From Bacteroidaceae bacterium (GTDB lineage Bacteria; Bacteroidota; Bacteroidia; Bacteroidales; Bacteroidaceae): a DNA stretch of 64,000 nucleotides. The position numbers and the translations under genes are program-made. Shown piece after piece: positions 43,182 through 52,200 of this stretch. The stretch's first letter is position 1. Every line of letters begins with the position of its first letter. The notes below the pieces were generated by a model, which ran no database searches, was not told the DNA's origin, and was given only the letters and a program-made list of their open reading frames with translations. The stretch is from NCBI GenBank assembly GCA_017453465.1, contig JAFTEV010000025.1, positions 1-64,000 on the forward strand. The letters are read 5' to 3'.

Positions 43182-44267
43182 TTAATCTATGATGAGCATG
43201 GCGTCGCCGTATGTGCCAAACAGGTAGTCGTTCTTGATGGCTTCGTTGTAGGCATTCATGATGGTTTCGTAGCCGCCGAAGGCTGTTACCAGCATGAGCA
43301 TGGTTGAGAGGGGCATCTGGAAGTTGACGAGGAATGCGTTGCATACCTGAAATTCATAGGGTGGGAAGATGAATTTATTTGTCCATCCAGAAAAGTCTTT
43401 CAGTATGCCGCCAGGACCTACAGCTGTCTCTGTGGCACGGAGCGTGGTGGTACCTACAGCGCACACTTTGTGGCCTCCTTCTTTGGCTCGGTTGACGATT
43501 TCGCAGGCTTCGGCTCCGATAATCATCTGTTCGCTGTCGGTCTTGTGCTTCGTCAGGTCTTCCACGTCGATACTTCGGAAGTTGCCCAGCCCGCAGTGCA
43601 TGGTGATGAAAGCCTGTTCGATGCCTTTGATTTCCATGCGTTTCATCAGCTGCTTGCTAAAGTGTAGTCCAGAGGCAGGAGCTGTGACGGCTCCTTCGTG
43701 CTTGGCATAGATGGTCTGGAAGTTTTCGATGTCATCTTTTTCTGCTGGCCGCTGGGAGCGGATGTCATCGGGCAGTGGTGCTTCGCCCAGAGCGTAGAGG
43801 GCTTCTTTGAATTCATCGTGAGGGCCGTCATAGAGGAATCGGAGTGTGCGACCTCTGCTGGTGGTGTTGTCGATGACTTCGGCCACCATGGACTCGTCTT
43901 CGCCAAAGTAGAGCTTGTTGCCAATGCGGATTTTACGTGCGGGGTCAACCAGCACATCCCAGAGGCGCAGTTCCTCGTTGAGTTCGCGAAGCAGGAACAC
44001 TTCGATGCGTGCCCCTGTCTTTTCCTTGTTGCCGTAAAGACGTGCGGGGAACACCTTGGTGTCGTTGAAGATGAAGGCGTCTCCTTCGTCAAAGTATTCC
44101 AGAATGTCTTTGAATGTGCGGTGCTCAATCTCGCCATTCGATCGGTGTACAACCATCAACTTACATTCGTCACGATTGTAGATGCGTTCTCCGTCGAAGT
44201 CCTTGTAGGGAGGGTAGAGTGCTATTTTTTCTTCGGGAAGTTTGAATTTGAATTGTGAGAGTTTCAT
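43182..44267 (-). CDS. queA: S-adenosylmethionine:tRNA ribosyltransferase-isomerase
   Basis: A 361-residue enzyme of queuosine synthesis. Landmarks are [54 protein letters not shown] and [12 protein letters not shown]. It adds the epoxycyclopentane group to the tRNA wobble base. It lies in the conserved block with truB and uppP upstream and folK downstream. Confidence 0.96.
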   Translation of the reverse strand: MKLSQFKFKLPEEKIALYPPYKDFDGERIYNRDECKLMVVHRSNGEIEHRTFKDILEYFDEGDAFIFNDTKVFPARLYGNKEKTGARIEVFLLRELNEELRLWDVLVDPARKIRIGNKLYFGEDESMVAEVIDNTTSRGRTLRFLYDGPHDEFKEALYALGEAPLPDDIRSQRPAEKDDIENFQTIYAKHEGAVTAPASGLHFSKQLMKRMEIKGIEQAFITMHCGLGNFRSIDVEDLTKHKTDSEQMIIGAEACEIVNRAKEGGHKVCAVGTTTLRATETAVGPGGILKDFSGWTNKFIFPPYEFQVCNAFLVNFQMPLSTMLMLVTAFGGYETIMNAYNEAIKNDYLFGTYGDAMLIID

Positions 44268-44312
44268 TGGCTCTTTCTTTATAATATAGATAATGTGTGT
44301 TACGGAAAAATC

Positions 44313-45092
44313 TTATTTGTCTGTAGGCAAGTTGGCATCAAGCCATTCGCCAAACTGCTCTATGTCAAGGCAGTCTTGGAGCGTGTAGTCACCGATGCGG
44401 GTGCGAACTAAGCCTGTTAGATAGGCTCCTGAACCCAGTGCCTGGCCGATGTCGCGTGCCAAGGCTCTGATGTAGGTCCCTTTTGAGCACACGACTCTAA
44501 CAACGATTTGCAGGTAAGGCTCAAGCAGGTTTTCGTGTTGATACTTAATACGCTCTTTCTGATCTGCCGTTTCGGGGGCTGTAGATGGAGTGGCCCATCC
44601 GTAGTGTAGGAGTTCCATCTGGTCAATCACCAACGTCTTGGGTTTCAGTTCCACTTCGGTGCCGGTTCGAGCATATTTGAACGCACGTTTGCCATCTACT
44701 TTTACGGCTGAATAAGTGGGCGGAATCTGGTGGATTTCTCCGATGAAATGGGTCAGTGCCTCTTCTACGAGCTCTCTGGTGATGTGTTCAGTGGGAAACT
44801 GCACGTCTTCTGCAGTCTCCATGTCAAACGAGGGTGTAGTTGCGCCCAGCTTGATGGTGGCTACATACTCTTTTGTCCCAGCCTGTAGTTGGTCTATTTG
44901 CTTCGTGGCTTTGCCTGTGCAAATCAGCAGCACGCCTGTTGCCAGGGGGTCGAGCGTACCAGCATGACCCACTTTCAGTTTTCTGATGCCCAGTCGTCGT
45001 GATAATTCGCTGCGCACCTTCGACACAAGGTTGAACGAAGTCCAGCGATAGGGTTTGTTAAATGCAAGTATAATGCCGAGTTCTGGATTCAT
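44313..45092 (-). CDS. truB: tRNA pseudouridine-55 synthase
   Basis: A 259-residue protein. It has KVGHAGTLDPLATGVLLICTG with the catalytic Asp in TLDPLA, QIPPTYSAVKVDGKRAF and KGTYIRALARDIG. It converts U55 of the T-loop in tRNAs. The start at 45092 (MNPELGIILAFNKPY) fits the family and leaves 13 bases to uppP; the longer frame to 45131 would overlap uppP. Confidence 0.95.
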   Translation of the reverse strand: MNPELGIILAFNKPYRWTSFNLVSKVRSELSRRLGIRKLKVGHAGTLDPLATGVLLICTGKATKQIDQLQAGTKEYVATIKLGATTPSFDMETAEDVQFPTEHITRELVEEALTHFIGEIHQIPPTYSAVKVDGKRAFKYARTGTEVELKPKTLVIDQMELLHYGWATPSTAPETADQKERIKYQHENLLEPYLQIVVRVVCSKGTYIRALARDIGQALGSGAYLTGLVRTRIGDYTLQDCLDIEQFGEWLDANLPTDK

Positions 45093-45105
45093 GCAGGCCT
45101 CCCCT

Positions 45106-45930
45106 TTAGATGAACTGAGAGACAATGGCAATCATGCCCACGATAGCACAGTAAATGGCAAAATAGATGAGTTTGCACTGCTTCACAATGCTAATCATCC
45201 ATTTACATGCAAAGCATCCGCTAATGAATGCGGCGATGAATCCCAGCACAAGTGCCGAGGTAGGGATGGCTGCTTCTGCGCCGTGTTCGGCAAGGTATTC
45301 TGCACTGGGGGCAACAATGTGCTTGAAGTCGAGCAGTGCTTCACCCAGGATGGGCGGGATGACCATCAGGAAGGAAAACTGGGCCAGACTTTGTTTCTTG
45401 TTTCCCAGCAGAAGTCCTGTGGCAATGGTTGAACCGCTGCGCGAAAGTCCAGGCAACACGGCCACGGCTTGTGCTATACCAATAATGAAGGCATGGAGCG
45501 GAGAAATGTTTTCACGCTCTTGAGGTTTGTAGAAGTGTGTAAGGGCAAGCAGACAGGCCGTGACGAGCAGGCAGACACCCACTACGATGAGGCTGCCTTC
45601 AAAGATGGCATCTACATAGTCCTTGAAGAACAAGCCGACAATGCCGATGGGAATCATCGATACAAGGATGTTGATGGCATAGCGTTGTTCGTCGTTCAAT
45701 TGTCCGTTCCAACGAAAGATTCCTTTCAGAATCCAGAAAATCTCTTTCCAGAGGATGACCAGGGTGGCACATACAGTGGCCACATGTACCACAATGTCGA
45801 AGGTGAGACTGCCAAATTCCTCAGTGCCCAGCAGGTGGTGACCAATTTGGAGGTGTCCGCTGCTGCTCACAGGCAGGTACTCTGTAAGTCCTTGGACAAT
45901 GCCAAGAATGATGGCTTGAATATCGTTCAT
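45106..45930 (-). CDS. uppP: Undecaprenyl-diphosphatase
   Basis: A 274-residue membrane protein. The two family motifs are present: [14 protein letters not shown] at the N-terminus and [18 protein letters not shown] in the middle. It recycles the lipid carrier for peptidoglycan and O-antigen and gives bacitracin tolerance. It sits between DUF3098 and truB in the order usual for Bacteroidales. Confidence 0.96.
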   Translation of the reverse strand: MNDIQAIILGIVQGLTEYLPVSSSGHLQIGHHLLGTEEFGSLTFDIVVHVATVCATLVILWKEIFWILKGIFRWNGQLNDEQRYAINILVSMIPIGIVGLFFKDYVDAIFEGSLIVVGVCLLVTACLLALTHFYKPQERENISPLHAFIIGIAQAVAVLPGLSRSGSTIATGLLLGNKKQSLAQFSFLMVIPPILGEALLDFKHIVAPSAEYLAEHGAEAAIPTSALVLGFIAAFISGCFACKWMISIVKQCKLIYFAIYCAIVGMIAIVSQFI

Positions 45931-45949
45931 GTTTAAGTTTTCAGTTATG

Positions 45950-46036
45950 TTTTAATGGTTTATAGTTTATGGTTTAGAGTTTATAGACGTTGCAGTAAAG
46001 TCTTTCAACGATAAACTTCTCAACGATAAACGTTTC
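45950..46036. repeat. Heptamer-word inverted array (GTTTATA / CGATAAA words)
   Basis: GTTTATA, GTTTATG, GTTTAGA, GTTTATA on one side and CAACGATAAAC words on the other, with a centre containing GACGTTGCAGTAAAGTC. It fills the uppP to DUF3098 spacer. Confidence 0.7.
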
Positions 46037-46255
46037 TCAACGCTTCGATGGCCAGAGGATAGCCGCAATGACAAAGATGAAGCCAAAGAGACTTACCATT
46101 GGGGCAACCTTGATGCGTGTGTCGTTGAAGATTTCTGGGTTGAAAGCCTCTTCTGTCGTGCCGCTGCCAGACATCAGGATAAAGCCGGCAACGATGATGA
46201 CCAGACCAACCACCAGAAGAATGTAGTTGATTTTCGAGAAAGCAAAATTGTTCAT
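46037..46255 (-). CDS. DUF3098 small membrane protein
   Basis: A 72-residue protein with two TM helices (YILLVVGLVIIVAGFILM and VSLFGFIFVIAAILW) joined by a polar loop (EEAFNPEIFNDTRIKVAPM). It matches the DUF3098 family found between ftsX and uppP in Bacteroidota. The function is unknown; the position suggests a link to cell division or envelope growth. Confidence 0.9.
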   Translation of the reverse strand: MNNFAFSKINYILLVVGLVIIVAGFILMSGSGTTEEAFNPEIFNDTRIKVAPMVSLFGFIFVIAAILWPSKR

Positions 46256-46270
46256 GATGTTATAAGGTGT

Positions 46271-47137
46271 TTAAATATGATACAGTTTGTTGGTTGACAT
46301 CTTCAGGTATTTCTGCAAGGAAACCAGCGTACACAGTGTGGTGATAATGAGGCCAAAAATCAGTACCGATGAGCCTACAATGAAGATGATTTGCGGATTC
46401 ACTATCAGGTTGATGTCTGGTTCATACTTCTGTAGCCAAAGGAATCCTGCATACAGCAAGCCGTCGGCAATGATACCGCTGATGATGCCCAGCGTGGCAC
46501 CGTTGGCCAGAAAAGGCCGACGGATGAAGCTCCACTTGGCACCCACCAGTTTCATGGTGTTGATGATGAAGCGTTTCGAGAAGATGGCCAGTCTGACCGT
46601 GTTGTTAATCAGCGCAAACGAAATGTAGGTGAACAGGGCTGCGATAATCAGCAGAATGACGCTCAGCTTTTGGATGTTGCGATTGACCGACTCAATGAGG
46701 TCACGTTGATAAATGACATCTACTACGGCTGTGTTCATCTTTATCTTTTTCACAATCTGGTCTATGCCCTGCGTCGTAGCGTAGTCAGCCTTGATGTTAA
46801 TCTCAAAAGCGGCTGTGAAGGGGTTGTAGCCCAGAAACTCCGTGGGGTCGGTGCCCATCGACTGGGTGGCCTCCTTCAGGGCGTTTTCCTTTGATATGTA
46901 TTTGATGGACTTCACGTAGGGGGCTTTCGCAAAGTCTCGTTTCAGCACCGTCATTTCGTCGCTCGACAAGTCATCGGAAATCAATACACTGACGTTGATG
47001 TTCTCGCGTACATAGTCGGACAGCTGTTGGGCTGTCAACACAAAAAACACAATGGTGCCCAGCAACACCAGTACCAGTGTCGTACTGATGGCTGGCGTGA
47101 TGAAATGGGTGGAAAATATGGAAGAATGTTTCTTCAT
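46271..47137 (-). CDS. ftsX: Cell-division permease-like protein FtsX
   Basis: A 288-residue protein with four TM helices and a large periplasmic loop between the first two (NINVSVLISDDLSSDEM to VVDVIYQRDLIESVNRNIQKL). FtsX works with the ATPase FtsE to control peptidoglycan hydrolases at the septum, often through an EnvC-like activator; one such protein is at 50785-52191. Its ATG overlaps the miaB stop by one base. Confidence 0.93.
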   Translation of the reverse strand: MKKHSSIFSTHFITPAISTTLVLVLLGTIVFFVLTAQQLSDYVRENINVSVLISDDLSSDEMTVLKRDFAKAPYVKSIKYISKENALKEATQSMGTDPTEFLGYNPFTAAFEINIKADYATTQGIDQIVKKIKMNTAVVDVIYQRDLIESVNRNIQKLSVILLIIAALFTYISFALINNTVRLAIFSKRFIINTMKLVGAKWSFIRRPFLANGATLGIISGIIADGLLYAGFLWLQKYEPDINLIVNPQIIFIVGSSVLIFGLIITTLCTLVSLQKYLKMSTNKLYHI

Positions 47138-48465
47138 TATTTTGTGGTTGATGTTTCTTGGAACACTTCTTCTCCCTTCAGGGTTGCAGAAGACGAATCG
47201 AGGATTTTAACACGAACAAAATCTCCAATGTGGTGATTGCCACGGTCGAAAACGACCACCTTGTTCTGTCCTGTTCTGCCAAAGAGTTGGCTCTTCGAGC
47301 GTTTGCTCACTCCCTCGACAAGGATTTCAAAGGTCTTGCCAATGTCCCTGCGGTAGCTCTCGGCAGAAAGTTCGTTTTGCAGGGCAATCATCTCGTTGAG
47401 CCGACGGAGCTTCACTTCCTCCGGCACATCATCGGGCAAATGCTTCGAGGCGTAGGTGCCAGGCCGCTCTGAATATTTAAACATGAAGGCACTGTCATAT
47501 CCGCATTCTCGCATCAGTGAAAGCGACAACTGGTGGTCTTCTTCGGTTTCGGAGTGATAGCCCACGAAGATGTCTGTCGTCAGGCCGCAGTCTGGCAAAA
47601 TGCGCCGAATGGCAGCCACTCTGTCCAGATACCATTCGCGTGTATATTTGCGGTTCATCAGTTTCAAGATGCGGTTGCTGCCCGACTGCACAGGCAGGTG
47701 GATGTGTCGGCAAATGTTGGGGTGACGGGCAATCACCTCCAGCGTCTCGTCACTCATGTCTTTGGGATGCGAGGTGGTGAAACGGATGCGCATTTGTGGC
47801 ACGGTTTCGGCAATGAGCGACAGCAGTCCTGGAAATCCAACCGCTCCACACTGGTAGCTGTTGACATTCTGTCCCAGCAGGGTCACTTCCTTGAATCCTT
47901 TCTCCTTCAGGTCGTTCACTTCGTTGATGATGCTGTCCACCTCTCTGGAACGCTCACGTCCTCGTGTGTAGGGCACAATGCAGTAGTGGCAAAAGTTGTT
48001 GCAACCACGCATGATGCTGACAAATCCGCTCACACGGCTGCCACAGATGCGTTCCGGAATGACATCGCGATAGGTTTCAGTGGTCGAGAGTTCAATGTTG
48101 ATGGCTTTCTCGCCAAGTTCCGCACTGGCAAAGAGTTCGGGGAGCGACAAGTAGGCATCGGGGCCAGCCACAACATCCACGTGGTGATGGTCTATCAGCT
48201 CATTCTTCACACGCTCTGCCATGCAGCCTACCACTCCGATGATGAGTTTGCGACCTCTGCGCTGGAGGGCATGGAGTGCTTCAAGCCTGCCCCAAATCTT
48301 GTTTTCTGCATTTTCCCGCACAGAACAAGTGTTGAGCAAGACTGCATCGGCTTCATCCAGCGTGTCACAAGCCTCATAGCCCGCCATTTTCATGACCGAC
48401 GCTATCACCTCGCTGTCAGCAACGTTCATCTGGCAACCATAGGTTTCAATAAAAAGTTTCTTCAT
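47137..48465 (-). CDS. miaB: tRNA-2-methylthio-N6-dimethylallyladenosine synthase
   Basis: A 442-residue radical-SAM methylthiotransferase. The UPF0004 domain has ETYGCQMNVADSE, NTCSVRENAE and GCMAER. The radical-SAM cluster is in RGCNNFCHYCIVP. A TRAM domain lies at the C-terminus. It modifies A37 in tRNAs that read UNN codons. First in the block down to folK, with a -7 element at 48518-48525. Confidence 0.96.
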   Translation of the reverse strand: MKKLFIETYGCQMNVADSEVIASVMKMAGYEACDTLDEADAVLLNTCSVRENAENKIWGRLEALHALQRRGRKLIIGVVGCMAERVKNELIDHHHVDVVAGPDAYLSLPELFASAELGEKAINIELSTTETYRDVIPERICGSRVSGFVSIMRGCNNFCHYCIVPYTRGRERSREVDSIINEVNDLKEKGFKEVTLLGQNVNSYQCGAVGFPGLLSLIAETVPQMRIRFTTSHPKDMSDETLEVIARHPNICRHIHLPVQSGSNRILKLMNRKYTREWYLDRVAAIRRILPDCGLTTDIFVGYHSETEEDHQLSLSLMRECGYDSAFMFKYSERPGTYASKHLPDDVPEEVKLRRLNEMIALQNELSAESYRRDIGKTFEILVEGVSKRSKSQLFGRTGQNKVVVFDRGNHHIGDFVRVKILDSSSATLKGEEVFQETSTTK

Positions 48466-48517
48466 GAATGAACCTCTTGTTCGTCGTTTTTGTCCAAAAC
48501 TCTACAAAATAGTGTGC

Positions 48518-48525
48518 AAAGTTAC
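48518..48525 (-). promoter_or_regulatory. Putative -7 element of the miaB operon
   Basis: CAAAGTTA, i.e. TAACTTTG on the minus strand, about 50 bases before the miaB ATG. No matching -33 TTTG is visible. It is divergent from the element at 48559-48566. Confidence 0.5.
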
Positions 48526-48558
48526 GGATTTTTCTTTTATAATAAGTAACTTTTACGT

Positions 48559-48566
48559 AACTTTGC
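48559..48566 (+). promoter_or_regulatory. Putative -7 element of the 48594 membrane-protein gene
   Basis: TAACTTTG 27 bases before the ATG; a TTTT lies where TTTG is expected (48536-48539, spacing 19). Confidence 0.55.
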
Positions 48567-48593
48567 GCCCCAAATTAGGCTTTTTTACAAAAT

Positions 48594-49538
48594 ATGTTTC
48601 AAAAGAGAGTAGCCAGCAGTCCATTCACACTGCCTGTGGTCGGTGCAATAGCCGTAGTGATGTGGTTGTTGTTGCGTCGGGAAGATGTCGGCTGGCAGGA
48701 GTTGTTTCTTGGTTTGGCTACATCCACTGTGGCTGTCTATATGTTGGCGGAATTGAACAACCGCCATGTTTTGCTCCGAATCAGTTCGCGGCTCATCAGC
48801 AGTCTGCTGGCTGTCATGCTGGCCGCAGTTGTTCAGCTGCACCATTTTCAGGTAGGCCATGTTGTTTTGCTCTTTTCCCTGGCTTCTTTTTTCCCCTTCT
48901 TTTTTCTCTATCAGTGGCCCAGTCCTGTGCTCACGCTGATAGCTTATTTGCTCCTCTCCCTTGGTTCGTTTGTCTTTCCGCCAATACTTTTCCTTCTGCC
49001 TGCTTATTGGGGAGGCCAAATCTATATGCGAGGCATGTCGTCTCGTTGTTTCGTTGCATCTCTGTTGGGGCTGCTGATGCCCTATTGGTTCCTTGCTGGC
49101 GTGCAGTTCTTTTTGGGGAACTATGATGCAGCCCTGTTATCGTTGAGTCTGCAAGAAATAGCCGGTTCGGGCGGCCTTTTCGCCGACTTCCACATCTTTT
49201 CAGGCTATGAAACGCTGACGTGGGTTCGTTGCGTTCAGTTCGGCTATATTCTGCTGCTTCTTGTCGTTGGAATCGTCGATTTCCAGATGCAGGGCTATCT
49301 CGACAAAACACGTACACGAGTCATTTATCATGTGTTGGAGATTCATTCTGTTGTCGTGATGTTTTTTCTGCTATTTCGAGCACAATATTTCTACCAGTTC
49401 TTGCCTCTGCTCATGGTGGATGCAGCTATTCTGGGTGGTCATTTCTTAGCTTTGACCTACAACAAGTTTTCTCGCATCTTCTGCATCTTTTTCTTGTTGG
49501 CAAGCCTGGGCGTGCTCATTGTTTCGTTTCATGCATAA
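48594..49538 (+). CDS. Multi-pass membrane protein of unknown function
   Basis: A 314-residue, strongly hydrophobic protein with roughly eight to nine TM helices and few charged residues. I do not recognise the family; it resembles uncharacterised Bacteroidales inner-membrane proteins often found near miaB. It has its own -7 element. The next gene, a YqaA-like protein, follows after a heptamer array. Confidence 0.65.
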   Translation: MFQKRVASSPFTLPVVGAIAVVMWLLLRREDVGWQELFLGLATSTVAVYMLAELNNRHVLLRISSRLISSLLAVMLAAVVQLHHFQVGHVVLLFSLASFFPFFFLYQWPSPVLTLIAYLLLSLGSFVFPPILFLLPAYWGGQIYMRGMSSRCFVASLLGLLMPYWFLAGVQFFLGNYDAALLSLSLQEIAGSGGLFADFHIFSGYETLTWVRCVQFGYILLLLVVGIVDFQMQGYLDKTRTRVIYHVLEIHSVVVMFFLLFRAQYFYQFLPLLMVDAAILGGHFLALTYNKFSRIFCIFFLLASLGVLIVSFHA

Positions 49539-49540
49539 TT

Positions 49541-49600
49541 CACAATTCACAATTTGAGTATCCATTCCTAATTCCTCATTCCTAATTCCTCATTCCTCAT
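49541..49600. repeat. Composite heptamer array (CAATTCA and ATTCCTC words)
   Basis: CACAATT words, the linker CAATTTGAGTATC, then ATTCCTA/ATTCCTC heptamers up to the next ATG. Read on the minus strand this matches the array at 39804-39889 in content and order. Confidence 0.8.
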
Positions 49601-49603
49601 CGC

Positions 49604-50059
49604 ATGGAATCACTCAATGACTTCTTCATACATTATGGCTACTTCGGCATGGGGCTGGCATCCTTCCTTGCAGGCACTTTTGTGCCCTTCAGTTCCGAAG
49701 CCGTGATGGGAGCTTTGCTTGCCACCACCAGCATGAACCCCGTCCTCACCGTCCTCAGTGGCACGATTGGCAATGTGATGGGCAGTATGTTCAACTACTA
49801 CCTGGGGCGTATCGGCAACATCCACCAGATTACCCGCTGGATGCACATCAAGGAGAGCAAGCTGACTGCCACGAAGGAGTATGTAGAGAAGCGCGGCTCC
49901 TGGATAGCCTTCTTCTCCTTCCTGCCCGCATTCGGCACAGCCATCTCCATTGCCTTGGGCATATTAAGAGCCAACGTGTTGGGGGTATTCCTCTACACGT
50001 TGGCTGGCAAACTTTTGCGCTACATCATGGTAGCCTATTCGGTGATGGCGTTGAAGTAG
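49604..50059 (+). CDS. YqaA/DedA-related membrane protein (VTT domain)
   Basis: A 151-residue protein with about four hydrophobic segments. GYFGMGLASFLAGTFVPFSSEAVMGAL, GNVMGSMFNYYLGRIG and SFLPAFGTAISIALG fit the short YqaA branch of the DedA family, whose members help keep membrane potential and may move lipids. Function is inferred from family. Confidence 0.8.
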   Translation: MESLNDFFIHYGYFGMGLASFLAGTFVPFSSEAVMGALLATTSMNPVLTVLSGTIGNVMGSMFNYYLGRIGNIHQITRWMHIKESKLTATKEYVEKRGSWIAFFSFLPAFGTAISIALGILRANVLGVFLYTLAGKLLRYIMVAYSVMALK

Positions 50060-50062
50060 TGG

Positions 50063-50761
50063 CTAATCTTCGGCAATCAGCTGAAGACCATCGGGCAGGA
50101 TTTCGATGCACCTTTGCTTGTAGAGTCCACCGACGGCTTGCTTGAAGATTTTCTTGCTCACACCAAACTCCTTGTAAATCTCTTCCGCTGGCGAATGGTC
50201 GTGGTAGGGGCAGAACCCCTCGTGCTGTTGCAGCCAGTCGAGCAGACGTGGGGCAAAGTCGTCAATCAGGATGGTTCGGTCGCCCGGTTGCTGCTGGTAT
50301 CTTCTGTCGTGCCGTGCGGCATGGGGCGGATTCTCCTCGGCGGCTCTCGTCAGTCGGTCCACACGCGAGGTGCACACAATTCTGTAGGTGAGGTCGTCGA
50401 TGTAGCAATACACCAGGTAGCGTTGCCCAATCTGCATGGGCACTTTTTGTTCCTTGAAGGGGCAGAAGAGGTCCTTCATCAGTCCCCAGTCAAGGAATGC
50501 ACCATATTCGTTTTTCCATTTACATTCCAGGTAGGCAAACTGCCCCACCTCTATCAGTGGGTGCTGTGTCGTGGCGGTCAGGCGTTCTTCGTGGTCAAGG
50601 TAGAGGAACACATCCACGGTGTCGCCCACCTTTGCGCCCTTTGGCAGGTAGCGTTTGGGCAGGAGGATGTCACCGATTTCTCCGCCGTCGAGGTATGCCC
50701 CGTGTGGCAGTATGCGGGCAACTTTGAGCAAGTTGCGTTTGCCGAGTTGTAGCTTATTCAT
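50063..50761 (-). CDS. CvfB-like S1 RNA-binding protein, short form
   Basis: A 232-residue protein. The N-terminal S1-type domains (KVARILPHGAYLDGGEIGDILLPKRYLP; YLECKWKNEYGAFLDWGLMKDLFCP) and the C-terminal winged helix (PAEEIYKEFGVSKKIFKQAVGGLYK) match CvfB. Relatives are about 280 residues; here the last S1 domain is replaced by a short Arg/Gln-rich linker (ENPPHAARHDRRYQQQ). This may be a lineage deletion. CvfB-type proteins influence RNA turnover and virulence genes in other bacteria. Confidence 0.82.
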   Translation of the reverse strand: MNKLQLGKRNLLKVARILPHGAYLDGGEIGDILLPKRYLPKGAKVGDTVDVFLYLDHEERLTATTQHPLIEVGQFAYLECKWKNEYGAFLDWGLMKDLFCPFKEQKVPMQIGQRYLVYCYIDDLTYRIVCTSRVDRLTRAAEENPPHAARHDRRYQQQPGDRTILIDDFAPRLLDWLQQHEGFCPYHDHSPAEEIYKEFGVSKKIFKQAVGGLYKQRCIEILPDGLQLIAED

Positions 50762-50784
50762 AAATCCAAATTTCAGTTACTATG

Positions 50785-52191
50785 TTATCTCACCCAGGCT
50801 TCGGGGTTCAGTCGTTCACTCTCCCTGCGCAGTTGGAAGTGCAGGATGTAGCGTCCGTCTGCATCTGAGCCAATGCTGCCCAGGGTGTCCCTGGTCTTCA
50901 CGGTCTGTCCCTTGCGCACCGCTACACTGCGCAGTCCCGAATAGACACTGATGTAGCTGCCGTGGCGGAGCATGACGATGTAGATGCCGCCATACTGGAA
51001 GATGCTGCTCACTTCGCCGTCGAAGATGGCACGAGCCGATGCTCCAGGCTGGGTGCGGATGTCGATTCCCTTGTTGTTCAGCGTGATGCCGCGCAGTCCC
51101 TGTGGATTGTAGTTGCCATAGTGACCCACGATGCTGTAGCTGCCCGTGACGGGCATGGGCAACCGGCCCCTGTTGGCCGAGAAGCTGGACGACAGCTTGC
51201 TGTCAACCGCTGTACTGGGCGACACGAAGGCCACGGGTTTCGGTGTGTTGCCTCGCTGTGCCTTGCCCGACTTCCTGCTCTTCGTCTTGGCTGTCTTCTT
51301 GCTGTTCTGCTGCTGAGCCGCCTTGCGCTTGGCCTCGGCTTCTGCCGCCGCCTTGCGCCGTGCCTCTTCTGCCTTTCGGCGGGCTTCGGCTTCAGCCCTG
51401 CGTCGGCGTTCAGCCTCTATCTCTTCCTGGATGAGCTTGTCTATCTGGTCGCTCAGGGCTTGCTCGCGTTTCTGGTAGTCAGCTATTTGCTGCTGCACGT
51501 TGGCCAGGTTGCGGTTCAGGAAGTCGGCCTTGGTCTGGCACGACGATTTCATGCCCTGCAGCGTCTTCTTCTTGTGCTCCATCGAGTTGAGGTTCACCTG
51601 CATGGTGGCCCTTGCGTCGAGCAGCTGGTTGTGTGTCTGGGTCACTTCGGTCTGTTTCTCCTTGATGAGTTGGCCTTGTGCGCGTTGGTAAGTAATGTAC
51701 TCGCGCATGTAGCGCATACGGCGGATGATTTGCGAAAAATTGTCAGCCGAGAAGACGAAGGTGAGCCGCTGCTGAATGGTCTTGGCCTTTCGCTGCTGTT
51801 GCAGCGCACGTGCGTAGCGTGCCTTCCGCAGTTCCAGCTGTTTCTCCAGCAGCTTCAGCTGCGACTCCAGCGTGTCGATGCGGGTTTGCAGCACGGTAAT
51901 CTGTCCAGACAGGCTGTCGATGGACTTCCCCTGTCGGCTAATCTGGTGGTCGAGAATGAGCAGACTGTCCAGGTTGGCACGGATGTTCTTGCCCAGCTGC
52001 TGAGCCTTCTGCTGTTGCAGCTTGCGCTGCCGTTCCGCCTCAGCCTTCTGCTGCTGCAGCTCTTTCTTCTTGTCCACCTTCACGGGCTTGGCCTTCTGCG
52101 TGGTCTTGGCGCGCCTCTTGGCTTTTTGGGCATTTAGGGGCAGAGCCAGCAGCAGGCAGAGCAGTAGGTATGTGTATTTCTTCCAGAACAT
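50785..52191 (-). CDS. EnvC-like murein hydrolase activator (coiled coil plus degenerate M23 domain)
   Basis: A 468-residue exported protein. After the signal peptide (ending PLNAQ) come basic coiled coils (about 30-290) and a C-terminal LytM/M23 fold (about 340-468). The zinc ligands of active M23 enzymes are lost: NNKGIDI lacks the first His, SVYSGL replaces the YAHL motif and ILHF replaces HLHF. This is the EnvC pattern, where the domain activates amidases. It fits with ftsX at 46271. It is 9 bases after the DUF4292 gene. Confidence 0.88.
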   Translation of the reverse strand: MFWKKYTYLLLCLLLALPLNAQKAKRRAKTTQKAKPVKVDKKKELQQQKAEAERQRKLQQQKAQQLGKNIRANLDSLLILDHQISRQGKSIDSLSGQITVLQTRIDTLESQLKLLEKQLELRKARYARALQQQRKAKTIQQRLTFVFSADNFSQIIRRMRYMREYITYQRAQGQLIKEKQTEVTQTHNQLLDARATMQVNLNSMEHKKKTLQGMKSSCQTKADFLNRNLANVQQQIADYQKREQALSDQIDKLIQEEIEAERRRRAEAEARRKAEEARRKAAAEAEAKRKAAQQQNSKKTAKTKSRKSGKAQRGNTPKPVAFVSPSTAVDSKLSSSFSANRGRLPMPVTGSYSIVGHYGNYNPQGLRGITLNNKGIDIRTQPGASARAIFDGEVSSIFQYGGIYIVMLRHGSYISVYSGLRSVAVRKGQTVKTRDTLGSIGSDADGRYILHFQLRRESERLNPEAWVR

Positions 52192-52200
52192 TCAGCGTGT

